This document shows positions 25,049-33,965 of a stretch of 64,000 nt of DNA, piece after piece. The position numbers and the translations under genes are program-made. The DNA comes from Labilithrix sp. (GTDB lineage Bacteria > Myxococcota_A > Polyangia > Polyangiales > Polyangiaceae): NCBI GenBank assembly GCA_019637155.1, contig JAHBWE010000019.1, positions 1 through 64,000 on the forward strand, read 5' to 3'. Under the pieces are notes generated by a model that was not told the DNA's origin, did not search any database, and saw only the letters and a program-made list of their open reading frames with translations. Positions within the stretch are counted from its first letter, which is position 1. Each line of letters opens with the position of its first letter.

Positions 25049-27420
25049 GGTTTCTCGAGGCGGAGGGTCGTGACGAGGACGGTGGAGAGCGAGCTCACGG
25101 GCATGAGCACGGCGCAGAGGAGCGGCGTCATGAGGCCCATCACCGCGAGCGAGACGGTGATCGCGTTGTAGGCAAGGGCCACGCCGAGGTTCAGGCGCAC
25201 GACGGAGGCGAGCCGGCGCGCGGTGAGGAGCGCGGCGCGGATCGGGCGGAGGCCCGGCGCGACGAAGTAGAAGTCGGAGCGCGCGGCCATGAACGGGCGA
25301 TCGATCGCCGGCGTACCCGCGCACTCCGCCGCCTCCGCGACGAGGCTGTCGTTGATGCCGTCGCCGACGAAGAGGGTCGGCGCGTCGCCGGCGCGCGCGA
25401 GCCACTCGCGCTTGCCCTCCGGGCTCCGGCCGCCGAAGGCGCGCTCGGGGCGGATCCCGCACGTCGCGGCGAGCTCCTTCGTCGCCGCCGCGCCGTCGCC
25501 GGAGAGGAGGAACGTCTCGTAGCCGAGGCGCTCGAGCGCGCGGAGCTCCGCGGCCGCGTCGCGGCGGAGCTCCTCCGTCGTCGCGATCTCGGAGAGCACC
25601 TTGCCGTCGCGGGTGAAGACGACGTCGACGCGCGGCGCGCGGCGCTCGAGCGAGGGGAGCTCCGCCGGCGCGAGCGCCCAGCCGCGCGCGCCGAGGCGAT
25701 AGACGTGCCCGTCCTCCACGAGCTCCATCCCCTTGCCGGGGAGCTCGCGGACGCCGGCGCTCGCGAGCGTGGGCGCCTCGTCGATGCGGGTGAGCGCCTC
25801 GGCGATCGCGCGGCTCTTCGGGTGCGAGCTCTGCGCCGCGAGGGCGTAGAGGCGGCGGCGATCGCGCTCGTGGAGCGACGCGATCGTGGAGACGTCCTGC
25901 ACCTGGAGCCGGCCCGTCGTCAGCGTGCCGGTCTTGTCGAAGACGACGCGCTCGACGCCGGCGGCGCGATCGAGGAAGCCCGGGGTTCGCACGTAGAGGC
26001 CGACCTTCCGCAAGGACGCCTGCGCGAGCTCGTAGGCGAGGGGAGTCGCGATGCCGAAGGCGCACGGGCACGTGACGATGAGCACCGCCGCGACGACGTC
26101 GAAGGTGCGCGCGACGTCGCGCGTGACCGCGAGCCAGCCGGCGAACGTGAGCGTCGCGACGACGAGGACCGCGAGCACGTACACGCGCGTGAGGCGCCGG
26201 TGCCAGTCCGTCGCGCGGGGGAGGTCCTCGTCGCGCCGCGTGTCGGTGCGGAGGAGCGCGGAGAGGGCGGAGCGATCGAACGCCGTGCGCGCGCGGAGGC
26301 GCGAGGCGCGCTCGTCCTGCGCGAAGGCGCCGGCGGGCACGACCGCGCCGGGGGAGAAGACGCGCGGCGCGCTCTCGCCGTTGATCCAGTCGAGCGAGAA
26401 CGTGCGCGGCCCGTCCTCGAGCAGCACCGCGTCGACCGGCACGAGGTCGCCGCGCCCGGCGAGGATGACGTCCTCGGCCGCGAGCTCGGTCGCGCGCACG
26501 AGCTCGGCCCGCGCGCCGGCGGGCTCCGTCGCGCCGGCGAGGCGGCGGACGAGGACGCCGTCGGCGCCGTCGGACGCGAGGAGCATCGCGCGGTTCTTCG
26601 CGAGGACGCGCTCCTGGAGGAAGCGGCCGACGAGCATGAGCGCGATGAAGACGTCGAGCGTGTCGAAGTACGAGGAGGCGCCGCCGCGCGTCCAGTAGGT
26701 GTACGTCGAGCTCGCGAAGACGAGCGCGATGCCGAGCGCGATCGGGAGATCGAGGTGGAGGACGCGCTGCTTCACCGACGTCCACGCGGAGCGGAAGAAC
26801 ACGGTGCCGCCGACGAGCACGCTGATGAGCGAGAGCCCGAAGTCGAGCGCGTGGAAGAGGCGATAGACGGGGCCGCTCGTGAGGCCGCTGTACACCGCGA
26901 ACCCGAAGATCATGGTGTTCATCGCGATCGCGATGCAGACCCCCATCCGCCAGACGAGGTCGCTCTGCCGCTCGTTCGTGCGCTTGAGCGCGGGGCCGAG
27001 GCGGTAGCCGAACGCCTCGACGTCCTCGACGAAGCGACGGAGATCGAACGTCTCGTCGATCGCGAGCTCGGCCGTGCCGAGCGCGGGGTTCACCACGATG
27101 CGGCCGGCCCCCGGCATCCGCGCGAAGAGCTGCTCGATGAGCCACACGCACGCGGAGCAATGGATCCCCTGGACGTCGAGCGCGAGGCGCGACGGTCGCG
27201 ACGCGAGGATCGGCTCGAGCCACTTGTGGTCTGCGCCCTCCGGGAGGAGGACCGGATAGCCGCGGCCGCCGCCGAGCGCGTAGTACTGCTCGAGGCCCGC
27301 GCCCGCGAGCAGCCGATGCACCTCCGCGCAGCCGCGGCAGCAGAAGTCGCCGCGCTCTCCGCGGGGGAGCGGCTCGGAGCAATGACGGCAGAGCGCGCGA
27401 GCCCGTGCGACAGCGCTCAC
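25036..27420 (-). CDS. ccoI: Cu(+)-exporting P1B-type ATPase CcoI
   Basis: A 794-residue copper ATPase. An N-terminal Cys cluster (CRHC, then FCCRGC) is followed by an HMA domain with GIHCSACV, eight predicted helices including the TCPCAFG metal site, phosphorylation motif DKTGTLT, and GDGIND. It supplies copper for cbb3 oxidase assembly (FixI/CcoI class). GTG start overlapping the stop of the small lipoprotein gene (GTGA). Confidence 0.95.
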   Translation of the reverse strand: MSAVARARALCRHCSEPLPRGERGDFCCRGCAEVHRLLAGAGLEQYYALGGGRGYPVLLPEGADHKWLEPILASRPSRLALDVQGIHCSACVWLIEQLFARMPGAGRIVVNPALGTAELAIDETFDLRRFVEDVEAFGYRLGPALKRTNERQSDLVWRMGVCIAIAMNTMIFGFAVYSGLTSGPVYRLFHALDFGLSLISVLVGGTVFFRSAWTSVKQRVLHLDLPIALGIALVFASSTYTYWTRGGASSYFDTLDVFIALMLVGRFLQERVLAKNRAMLLASDGADGVLVRRLAGATEPAGARAELVRATELAAEDVILAGRGDLVPVDAVLLEDGPRTFSLDWINGESAPRVFSPGAVVPAGAFAQDERASRLRARTAFDRSALSALLRTDTRRDEDLPRATDWHRRLTRVYVLAVLVVATLTFAGWLAVTRDVARTFDVVAAVLIVTCPCAFGIATPLAYELAQASLRKVGLYVRTPGFLDRAAGVERVVFDKTGTLTTGRLQVQDVSTIASLHERDRRRLYALAAQSSHPKSRAIAEALTRIDEAPTLASAGVRELPGKGMELVEDGHVYRLGARGWALAPAELPSLERRAPRVDVVFTRDGKVLSEIATTEELRRDAAAELRALERLGYETFLLSGDGAAATKELAATCGIRPERAFGGRSPEGKREWLARAGDAPTLFVGDGINDSLVAEAAECAGTPAIDRPFMAARSDFYFVAPGLRPIRAALLTARRLASVVRLNLGVALAYNAITVSLAVMGLMTPLLCAVLMPVSSLSTVLVTTLRLEKPWTS

Positions 27421-27569
27421 GGAAGCTCCACCGGCTCCATCGCCTCCGCGAGCTCGGCCGCAGCGTCGAGGTCGTCCGCGGCGAAGCCGTCGGAGGTCTC
27501 GTACGAGCACCGCTCGACGACGCATGCGCCGAGCAGGAAGACGAGGAGGAGGAGCGCGACCGGTCTCAT
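27417..27569 (-). CDS. Small lipoprotein leading the cbb3 operon
   Basis: A 50-residue protein with signal MRPVALLLLVFLLGAC (lipid Cys16) and an acidic tail containing one more Cys. It is translationally coupled to ccoI, and its ATG lies about 10 bases after the predicted sigma-54 start site. It may help in oxidase assembly or copper delivery; no family recognised. Confidence 0.65.
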   Translation of the reverse strand: MRPVALLLLVFLLGACVVERCSYETSDGFAADDLDAAAELAEAMEPVELP

Positions 27570-27588
27570 GGGGACTATCGCCGCAAAG

Positions 27589-27604
27589 AGCACCGCGCGT
27601 GCCG
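27589..27604 (-). promoter_or_regulatory. Sigma-54 promoter of the cbb3 operon
   Basis: CGGCAC-N5-GTGCT on the minus strand, with GG and GC at -24/-12 spacing. Transcription is expected near 27578, nine bases before the lipoprotein ATG. The palindrome at 27646 is about 70 bases upstream. Confidence 0.65.
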
Positions 27605-27645
27605 AGCGCCGCGCCGGGCTTTTTTCGCGGTGCGCCGGCGATCGG

Positions 27646-27658
27646 CGCAAAAGCTGCG
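27646..27658. promoter_or_regulatory. CGCA-N5-TGCG palindrome (candidate activator site)
   Basis: CGCAAAAGCTGCG, midway between two divergent sigma-54-like promoters (cbb3 operon and hemerythrin operon), at about -70 and -90 from them. Confidence 0.55.
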
Positions 27659-27722
27659 GGCAGAGATGCATCGAATGCATCCCGCAAGAGCGCGGATCGC
27701 GCGGCTCGTGCCGGCGTGACGA

Positions 27723-27738
27723 CGGCGCGGGGGTTGCT
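27723..27738 (+). promoter_or_regulatory. Sigma-54 promoter of the hemerythrin-NnrS operon
   Basis: CGGCGC-N5-TTGCT with correct GG/GC spacing. Start site expected at 27749, two bases before the ATG at 27751. Confidence 0.65.
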
Positions 27739-27750
27739 ATGCCACGCGGA

Positions 27751-28218
27751 ATGCAACCCGCGATCGGACCGATCGAGCACTTCATGACCGAGGACCATGT
27801 CCGCCTCGATCGCCTGCTCCTCGCGAGCGAGCACGAGGACGGGCACGTCGACGAGCCCACGTTCGCTCGCTTCCGCCACGATCTCCTCCGTCACATCGCG
27901 ATGGAAGAGAAGGTGCTTCTCCCGTTCGCGCGCGAGCGGCGGGGCGGTGAGCCGCTCGCGGTCGCGCCGGCCCTCCGCCGCGATCACGGCGAGATCGCGA
28001 AGCTCCTCGTGCGGGCGCCCACCGCCGCGACGCTCACCGCGCTCCGCGAGCTCCTCGCGCGGCACAACCAGCTCGAGGAGGGCGACGCGGGCCTCTACGC
28101 TACGTGCGACGCGCTCGCAGGCTCGAGCTCGACCGACGTCGTCGCGCGCCTCCGCGAGCAGCCGACCGTCCCGGTCGCGAAGTACTACGAAGGCCCGATC
28201 CGCCCGAGGTCGTCGTGA
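27751..28218 (+). CDS. Hemerythrin-like HHE-domain protein
   Basis: A 155-residue helical protein. The spaced His/Glu pattern (EHFMTEDHVRLD, FRHDLLRHIAMEEKVLLPF, RRDHGEIAKLL, LLARHNQLEEGDAGLY) matches the four-helix diiron HHE fold. Such proteins bind O2 or NO, or protect against nitrosative stress. The start at 27751 sits two bases after the predicted transcription start; ATG 27784 (MTEDHVRLD) would leave a normal leader. Coupled to nnrS by GTGA. Confidence 0.8.
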   Translation: MQPAIGPIEHFMTEDHVRLDRLLLASEHEDGHVDEPTFARFRHDLLRHIAMEEKVLLPFARERRGGEPLAVAPALRRDHGEIAKLLVRAPTAATLTALRELLARHNQLEEGDAGLYATCDALAGSSSTDVVARLREQPTVPVAKYYEGPIRPRSS

Positions 28219-29402
28219 ATCGGGCGCTGCCGCTCCACGGCGAGATCCCCACGCCGAGCGCGCCCTCGGGGTACGCGATCGGGCGGAAGGGGTTTCGGCC
28301 GTTCTTCCTCCTCGCCGCCCTGTTCGCGTGCGTCGCGGTGCCGGTCTGGTTGCTCGTCTTGTTCGGGAAGCTCGCGCCGCCGCCGACCTTCGACGCGGTG
28401 ACGTGGCACGCGCACGAGATGCTCTTCGGCTACACCGCCGCCGTCATCGCTGGCTTCCTCCTCACCGCGGTCGGCAACTGGACCGGGCGCGAGACCGCGA
28501 CCGGGCCGCTGCTCTTCGCGCTCGCCGGCGTCTGGGGGCTCGGGCGCGTCGTGATGACGCTGCCGCTCCACCTGCCCGCCGGCGCGATCGCGGCGGTGGA
28601 CCTCGCGTTCTTGCCGCTCCTCGCCGTCGTGCTCGCGCGGCCGCTCGTCGCGACCGGGAACCGTCGCAACTTCGTGATGCTCGCCGTGCTCGGCGTCCTC
28701 GCCGCCGCGAACGTCGCGGTGCACCTCGCGAGCGACGCGGTCACGGCGCAGCGCGCGCTCGTGGTCGCGCTCGACGTCGTCGTCTTCCTCTGCGTCGTCA
28801 TCGCGGGGCGCATCGTGCCGATGTTCACGCGCAACGCGACGCAGGCCGAGGGCATCGTCTCGTCGCCCGCGCTCGATCGGATCGCGATCGTGGCGATGCT
28901 CGGCGTCCTCGCGAGCGACGTCGTTGCGCCGGGCTCGCGCGCCGGCGTCTTCGTGGCGGGCGCGGCCGGCGTCGCGGTCCTCGCGCGCGCCGCGCGGTGG
29001 GGCGCGCAGCACACCGGCCGGCACCCGCTCCTCTGGATCCTCCACGCCGGCCACGCCTGGATCGCGGCCGGCCTCCTCCTGCGCGCCGCCGGCGCTCCGC
29101 CGTCGCTCGCGACCCACGCGCTCACGCTCGGCGCGATCGGCGCGCTCACGCTCGGGATGATGGCGCGCGTCGCGCTCGGGCACACCGGCCGTCCGCTCGC
29201 GGCCGCGCGCGCCACCACCGCGGCGTTCGCGTGCATCACCGTCGCCGCCGTCGCGCGCGTGGCCGGTCCTGCCCTCTGGCCCGCGGCGTATACGACGACG
29301 CTCGCGGTCGCGGGCACGGCGTGGGTCCTCGCCTTCGCGCTCTACCTCGCCGGCCACGTCCCGATCCTCGTCGCGCCGCGCGCGGACGGGAAGGCGGGAT
29401 GA
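28215..29402 (+). CDS. nnrS: NnrS family haem-copper membrane protein
   Basis: A 395-residue protein with about twelve helices, RKGFRPFFLLAALFA at the start and WHAHEMLFGY, both diagnostic of NnrS. NnrS protects against nitric oxide and iron-dinitrosyl damage. Start GTG overlaps the hemerythrin stop; ATGA overlap with the next gene. Its place beside cbb3 oxidase and a hemerythrin fits low-oxygen or NO exposure. Confidence 0.92.
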   Translation: MNRALPLHGEIPTPSAPSGYAIGRKGFRPFFLLAALFACVAVPVWLLVLFGKLAPPPTFDAVTWHAHEMLFGYTAAVIAGFLLTAVGNWTGRETATGPLLFALAGVWGLGRVVMTLPLHLPAGAIAAVDLAFLPLLAVVLARPLVATGNRRNFVMLAVLGVLAAANVAVHLASDAVTAQRALVVALDVVVFLCVVIAGRIVPMFTRNATQAEGIVSSPALDRIAIVAMLGVLASDVVAPGSRAGVFVAGAAGVAVLARAARWGAQHTGRHPLLWILHAGHAWIAAGLLLRAAGAPPSLATHALTLGAIGALTLGMMARVALGHTGRPLAAARATTAAFACITVAAVARVAGPALWPAAYTTTLAVAGTAWVLAFALYLAGHVPILVAPRADGKAG

Positions 29403-29857
29403 GCACGCTCTACACGTTCGTCGTCGTCGTGCACGTGCTCGCGGCGGCGCTCTGGGTCGGAGGGATGGGGCTCTTCGCGCTCGTCGTCGTCCCGGTCGCG
29501 AAGCGGACGCTCGACGAGGAGCGGGCGCGCGCGCTGCTCCACGGGATCGGGCTTCGCTTCGCGTCGGTCGGCTGGTACGCGCTCGGGACGCTCGTCGTCA
29601 CCGGCGCGCTGAACCTCCACCTGCGCGGGCTCGACGCCGCGCTCGCGACCGCCGACTTCTGGCGGTCGCCGTTCGGGCACACGCTCGCGGCGAAGCTCGG
29701 CGTCGTCGCGCTCGTCGCGCTCGCGAGCGTCGCGCACGCTCGCGACGCCCGGCGCGGCGACCGAATGCGCGCCGCGAAGCTGGGACGCGCGATCCTCGTC
29801 CTCTCCGTCGTCGTCGTCGTGCTCGCGGTCATGCTCGTGCGTGGGGTAGGGGTCTGA
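29399..29857 (+). CDS. CopD-like four-helix membrane protein
   Basis: A 152-residue membrane protein with four helices and the motif VVVVHVLAAALWVGGMGLFAL at the N-terminus, as in CopD/DUF2269-type proteins and other respiratory accessory proteins. His residues in helices 1 and 4 could ligate haem or copper. Last gene of the operon. Confidence 0.7.
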   Translation: MSTLYTFVVVVHVLAAALWVGGMGLFALVVVPVAKRTLDEERARALLHGIGLRFASVGWYALGTLVVTGALNLHLRGLDAALATADFWRSPFGHTLAAKLGVVALVALASVAHARDARRGDRMRAAKLGRAILVLSVVVVVLAVMLVRGVGV

Positions 29858-29874
29858 TCGGCGAATCGCGGCGG

Positions 29875-29887
29875 CGCAAAGGCTGCG
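29875..29887. promoter_or_regulatory. CGCA-N5-TGCG palindrome between convergent operons
   Basis: CGCAAAGGCTGCG, the same form as the copy at 27646, but here between two convergent gene ends, so its role is unclear: distant enhancer, leftover, or chance. Confidence 0.4.
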
Positions 29888-29906
29888 TCGGCGCGCAGAC
29901 CGTGCA

Positions 29907-30521
29907 TCAGCCCTTCCGCGCCTCGACGAGCCAGCGCAGGCCGTCGATGTCGCGGAAGGTGCCGAGCGGCACGTGATGCTCGTCGATGACGGTGAGCTCG
30001 CGGAGGTGCGCCGCCGCCATCAGCTCGAGCGCGCGTCGCACCGGCGTCGTGTCGGGGACCGCGAGGCTCGTCGACATCGACGCGGCGACGCACGCGTCCC
30101 TCAAGGCGGGCTGCTGCGCGCCCGCGTCGTACACCACGCCGACGATGACGCCGCCGTCGTCGACGACCGGCAGCGAGCGGCGGTCCTCCGCCCGGAGCAG
30201 CGCGAGCGCGTCGCGGAGCGAGGTCCCGTGCTCGACCGCGGAGACCCCGTGGGTGAGGACCTGCCCGACGGCGGTGTGGAGCCCGTCCGGATCCGGCTCG
30301 TGCGCGACGCTCTCGGCCGGCACGGTGCAGTTGACCGAGGGCGCGGGCCCGGCGTCGATCGAGTCGCAATGAACGCAGCCGCAGCACGTCGCCATCGGCA
30401 CCGCGCGCTGCTGCTTCTTGCAGAAGACGCGGTACTCGGACTGCCGCGTTCCGTCCGGTGCGAGCACATCGAGCCGGAGGATCGGGTGCGCGATGTGAGC
30501 CCGGCGGTACGGATCGGACAT
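29907..30521 (-). CDS. CBS-pair protein with Cys-rich N-terminus
   Basis: A 204-residue protein. Residues 1-55 hold a Cys cluster (VFCKKQQRAVPMATCCGCVHC) that looks like a metal or Fe-S knot. Residues about 75-200 are two CBS motifs (GVSAVEHGTSLRDALALL..RSLPVVDD; VPDTTPVRRALELM..LTVIDE). CBS pairs bind adenine nucleotides. It shares this layout with the gene at 39345. No ribosome site is visible before ATG; the predicted sigma-54 start site is three bases upstream, suggesting a leaderless mRNA. Confidence 0.85.
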   Translation of the reverse strand: MSDPYRRAHIAHPILRLDVLAPDGTRQSEYRVFCKKQQRAVPMATCCGCVHCDSIDAGPAPSVNCTVPAESVAHEPDPDGLHTAVGQVLTHGVSAVEHGTSLRDALALLRAEDRRSLPVVDDGGVIVGVVYDAGAQQPALRDACVAASMSTSLAVPDTTPVRRALELMAAAHLRELTVIDEHHVPLGTFRDIDGLRWLVEARKG

Positions 30522-30534
30522 GGGGCGGGAGGGA

Positions 30535-30550
30535 TGCAAGGTCGCCGCCA
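30535..30550 (-). promoter_or_regulatory. Sigma-54 promoter of the CBS gene
   Basis: TGGCGG-N5-TTGCA on the minus strand; predicted start site 30524, ATG at 30521. Divergent from the promoter at 30713. Confidence 0.7.
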
Positions 30551-30712
30551 CGCGCGCGCGATCCACCCGGCGCAATCGTTTCGCGTTTTCGATGAGTCTT
30601 CGACGACCCAGCGTCGCGCGCGGCCGGAGGAAGCGTCGCCCAGGCGACTCGGCGCGCCATGGGGCGATGCGCAAGAGGCCCATTTCTCCCGCAAATTTGG
30701 GGGGTTCGCGGG

Positions 30713-30728
30713 CGGCACACGCGCTGCT
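30713..30728 (+). promoter_or_regulatory. Sigma-54 promoter of the secreted cytochrome operon
   Basis: CGGCAC-N5-CTGCT; predicted start site 30739, with a GGAGG ribosome site in the short leader before ATG 30755. Confidence 0.65.
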
Positions 30729-30754
30729 GTCGTGTCCTCGCGGAGGCAGCGACG

Positions 30755-31696
30755 ATGACCCTTCGGACTCTCTGGCCCGTGCTCCCGATCGTCGCCGCGG
30801 CGCTCGTCGCGACGATCGCGCCGCGAACCGCGGTCGCCGACGACGCGCCGATCGACGGCGAGCGGAGCGCGCGCTGCGCGACCCGGCTCTACACCGCGAT
30901 GATCGGCGAAGGCGCGCCCGCGGGCCCGGCCGACGTCGACGCGCTGCTCGAGGAGCCGCGGTTCGTCGAGCGGTTCGCGCGCTTCATCAACTCGCAGATG
31001 AACCCGGCCCCCGGCGCGACGCCGGCGGAGGACGCCGCGTACTACCTCGCGAAGCACGTCCTCGAGAACGACGAGCCGTGGTCGGAGATGTTCGTCGGCC
31101 GCTACGACGTCGCGCTCCAAGACGCGAACGATCCGGGCTCGCCCGCGGTGGTGAAGATCGACCTCGGCGGTCTCGGCTACTTCCACAGCCGCGCGTGGAT
31201 GGTGCGCTACGCGGGGAACGAGCCGGAGGGGCTCCGCATCGTCTACGCGTACCGCATGATGCAGAACGTCATCGGGCTCCAGCTCGCGGCGTCGACGAAC
31301 GCGCCCGACGCCGACGTGAGCGCGGCGGGGCGGCGCGCGGCGCAGTGCGCGGGCTGTCACTTCACCCCGTGGTTCGCGCTCGACTCCGTCGCCGCCGTCC
31401 TCGGAAAGCGCGTCGGCGCCGGCGACGACGTGACGTTCGAGCCCTCCACGAACGGGCGCCAGACGATCCTCGGCGACGTCGCGATCTCGAACGATCGCGA
31501 GCTCGCGGAGGCGCTCGTCGCGAACGAGGCGTTCGACGTCAACGCCTGCCGCCTCGCCTTCAAGTACCTCTACGGTCGCGCCGAGACCTCGTGCGAAGGC
31601 CCCGTCTTCGATCGCTGCGTCGCCGCGTTCAAGGCCGACAAGAAGATCACCTCCGCCCTGCGCGCCGTCGCGAAGGACGCGACGTTCTGCGAATGA
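30755..31696 (+). CDS. Secreted mono-haem c-type protein
   Basis: A 313-residue exported protein: signal peptide to about residue 29 (ending TAVADD). One haem-binding site CAGCH lies near residue 205. The sequence resembles the N-terminal part of large secreted proteins that occur with DUF1501 proteins in myxobacteria, but I cannot name the family. GGAGG ribosome site. Couples to the next gene by ATGA or a 9-base gap. Confidence 0.65.
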   Translation: MTLRTLWPVLPIVAAALVATIAPRTAVADDAPIDGERSARCATRLYTAMIGEGAPAGPADVDALLEEPRFVERFARFINSQMNPAPGATPAEDAAYYLAKHVLENDEPWSEMFVGRYDVALQDANDPGSPAVVKIDLGGLGYFHSRAWMVRYAGNEPEGLRIVYAYRMMQNVIGLQLAASTNAPDADVSAAGRRAAQCAGCHFTPWFALDSVAAVLGKRVGAGDDVTFEPSTNGRQTILGDVAISNDRELAEALVANEAFDVNACRLAFKYLYGRAETSCEGPVFDRCVAAFKADKKITSALRAVAKDATFCE

Positions 31697-31704
31697 GGAC
31701 CACC

Positions 31705-32358
31705 ATGCGCCTGCGAACCGCCCTCGTCTCGTTCCTCCTGTTCCTCATCGCGTGCGACGAGCCCGTCGACCAGCTCAGCGGGCGCCGCAAGAACCGCCCC
31801 CTCACCGAGGACGAGTCGAGCGCGGAGGGCGACGACGGCGCGAGCGGGGACCCCACGCAGCCGGGATCGTGCGACGTCGGCGCCCCGCACGTCGGCTTCG
31901 CGAAGAACGACTTCGTCGCCGATCGCAAGCCGGGCGCGATCGCGGAGAACCGGCGCCGGGTGAAGCCCTACACTGCGATGCGCTCCGAGATGGAGCGCGC
32001 GATCGGCGTCGCGCCGGCCGCGCTCGCGCAGAGCTCCGCCGCGTTCGGCGAGGTGCCCGCGCGCTGGTACATCGAGCCGACCGCGGGCGCGGTGAGCCTC
32101 TACACGACGTACACCCTCGCGTTCAGCGCGTGTTACGCCGCGCTGGACGACGCGCCGCACGCCGTCCCGCCGACGGCGGCGACGGCGACGAGCGAGTGCG
32201 CGAGCCTCCAGCACAAGGCGTGGCAGCGCACCCCGCTCCCGGACGAGACGAAGAGCTGCGCCGATCTCGTCCTCGCGCTGACGAGCGAGACGCCGCGGCG
32301 GCGCTGGGCGCACGGGTGCGCGTCGATCATGACGTCCGCCGGTTTCACCACCTACTGA
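31705..32358 (+). CDS. Hypothetical lipoprotein
   Basis: A 217-residue protein with signal MRLRTALVSFLLFLIAC and lipid Cys at about residue 17. The ATG at 31705 has a GAGG ribosome site; an ATG at 31693 overlaps the previous stop. Mature part is Ala/Thr-rich with five further Cys residues that may form disulfides. Family unknown; operon position suggests a partner of the DUF1501 protein. Confidence 0.6.
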   Translation: MRLRTALVSFLLFLIACDEPVDQLSGRRKNRPLTEDESSAEGDDGASGDPTQPGSCDVGAPHVGFAKNDFVADRKPGAIAENRRRVKPYTAMRSEMERAIGVAPAALAQSSAAFGEVPARWYIEPTAGAVSLYTTYTLAFSACYAALDDAPHAVPPTAATATSECASLQHKAWQRTPLPDETKSCADLVLALTSETPRRRWAHGCASIMTSAGFTTY

Positions 32359-32368
32359 GGAGACGACG

Positions 32369-33550
32369 ATGAGCCATCTCTCGCGACGCGGTCTCTTGAA
32401 AGCCTTCGCCGCTGGCGCCGGGGCGATGGTCGCTACGCGCATCGGCGTCGCGCGCGCGGCGACGCCGGAGCCGACCGCGGTGGTCCTCGTCTACCTCGGC
32501 GGCGGCATCAACGCGATCTTCACCGGCGCGGACGCCTTCACCGGCAACGCGTTCGGCGTCACCGCGAACAACGCGACGCGGATGGGCAACGTCGTCGTCG
32601 ACAACGCGCTCGCGACCGCGATCCCGGCCGCGGCGCGCGCGAAGGTCGCGTCGGTCGGCATTCGCCACGGCATCAGCGATCACGGCAACGCGCAGCGGAG
32701 CCTCTTCGCGGCGGGCAACCAGAGCGCGCCGCTCGTCCTCGCGAACGCGATCGGCGGGAGCGGCGCGATCAAGGCGGCGGTGGTGGGGCAGGCGAGCTTG
32801 CCCAACGGCGTGCGGCCGGCCCCGGTCGGCGGCGTCTCGCTCCAGCCGATCACCGACATGCAGGCGACGATCGACGCGATCGCGGGCGCCGAGAACGCCC
32901 CCGACGTCGCGGACCGCGCCGGCACGGCGAAGGGGATCGCGGCGGCGCAGGCGATGTCGCGCTCGGTCGCGGCGAAGAACGCGCAGTCGCTGACCTCGAT
33001 CGATCAGGGGCTCACCGCCGCGATCGCGACGCTCGAGAAGCCGGTCCAGCCCTTCAACGCCGACGAGTTCCGCGCCGCCTACTCCCTCGGCGGCACCGCG
33101 GTGAGCGGGTTCGCGTCGCGGATGGCGGCGGCGGAGCTGATGGTTCGCTCCGGCACGAACGTGGTCGTCGCGATCGACGACGGCCCGTGGGACTCGCACG
33201 GCGACTCGAACGGCAACAGCGTCCGCAACTCGATGACGCGCCGGATCCAGCCCGGCCTCAAGACGTTCCTCGAGCGCATGGTCGACGGCCCCGCCGCGAC
33301 GCAGCGCAACGTCGTCGTCGCGCTCTTCGGCGACTTCCACCGCAGCCTGCCCGGCTCCGACCATCAAGGAAACGTCTCCGCCCTCCTCATCGGCAAGCAC
33401 CTCAAGAACGCGACGACGGGCAAGACCGACGCGCGCGTCGGGCTCCCGCCGGGCACGCCGTCGGTCGCCGGCCTCTGGCAGTGCCTCGCCGCGGCGGCGA
33501 AGGTCGACCAGAACCCCTTCGGCGCGAACCCACACGCGGTGCTCGCATGA
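32369..33550 (+). CDS. DUF1501 (sulfatase-like) secreted protein
   Basis: A 393-residue protein with a twin-arginine-type signal (SRRGLLKAFAAGAGAM) and the DUF1501 pattern VVLVYLGGGIN.., GDFHRSLPGSDH and the C-terminal NPHAVLA. DUF1501 proteins belong to the alkaline phosphatase superfamily, are exported folded by Tat and usually pair with DUF1800 or cytochrome-like proteins. Here the partner is the mono-haem protein two genes upstream. Confidence 0.8.
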   Translation: MSHLSRRGLLKAFAAGAGAMVATRIGVARAATPEPTAVVLVYLGGGINAIFTGADAFTGNAFGVTANNATRMGNVVVDNALATAIPAAARAKVASVGIRHGISDHGNAQRSLFAAGNQSAPLVLANAIGGSGAIKAAVVGQASLPNGVRPAPVGGVSLQPITDMQATIDAIAGAENAPDVADRAGTAKGIAAAQAMSRSVAAKNAQSLTSIDQGLTAAIATLEKPVQPFNADEFRAAYSLGGTAVSGFASRMAAAELMVRSGTNVVVAIDDGPWDSHGDSNGNSVRNSMTRRIQPGLKTFLERMVDGPAATQRNVVVALFGDFHRSLPGSDHQGNVSALLIGKHLKNATTGKTDARVGLPPGTPSVAGLWQCLAAAAKVDQNPFGANPHAVLA

Positions 33551-33957
33551 TCGCGCGGCACCTCGGGCTCGGGCTCGGGCTCGGCCTCGGTGTCGTCGTC
33601 GCGCTCGCCGGCTGCGCCTCCGAGTCCGCGACGAGCACCCCGCCGCGCGAGGCCCCCGGCGACGACGACCGCGAGGGCGACGGCGAGGAGCGCCCCGCCG
33701 CCGGCCGCGACACCTCGGCGCCGTCGTGCTTCGCCGCCTGCCAGAACGCCTCGTTCGCATGCAATGAAGGTGCGGCGTTCGTAGAAATCATCGATACAGG
33801 CTGTAAAGGCGAAATTACCACAAATTCCGGAACGCTCGAGCTCCGCATCGACTGCCTGAACCACCGCATCTGCGCCGCCGACACCTGCGCCGACGCAACC
33901 TTCAGCGCAACGTCCTTCGCCTGGTCCAAAACCACCTGCACCCGCGAAGTCCCATAG
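33547..33957 (+). CDS. Small Cys-rich lipoprotein, AT-richer 3' half
   Basis: A 136-residue lipoprotein with signal LGLGLGLGLGVVVALAGC encoded by a tandem ggctcg repeat. An acidic linker is followed by a Cys-rich domain (eight Cys after the lipid Cys). From about 33760 the DNA becomes clearly more AT-rich than all neighbouring genes, which suggests recent acquisition of that part or relaxed codon selection. ATGA overlap with the DUF1501 gene. Confidence 0.6.
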   Translation: MIARHLGLGLGLGLGVVVALAGCASESATSTPPREAPGDDDREGDGEERPAAGRDTSAPSCFAACQNASFACNEGAAFVEIIDTGCKGEITTNSGTLELRIDCLNHRICAADTCADATFSATSFAWSKTTCTREVP

Positions 33958-33965
33958 CCCCCATA

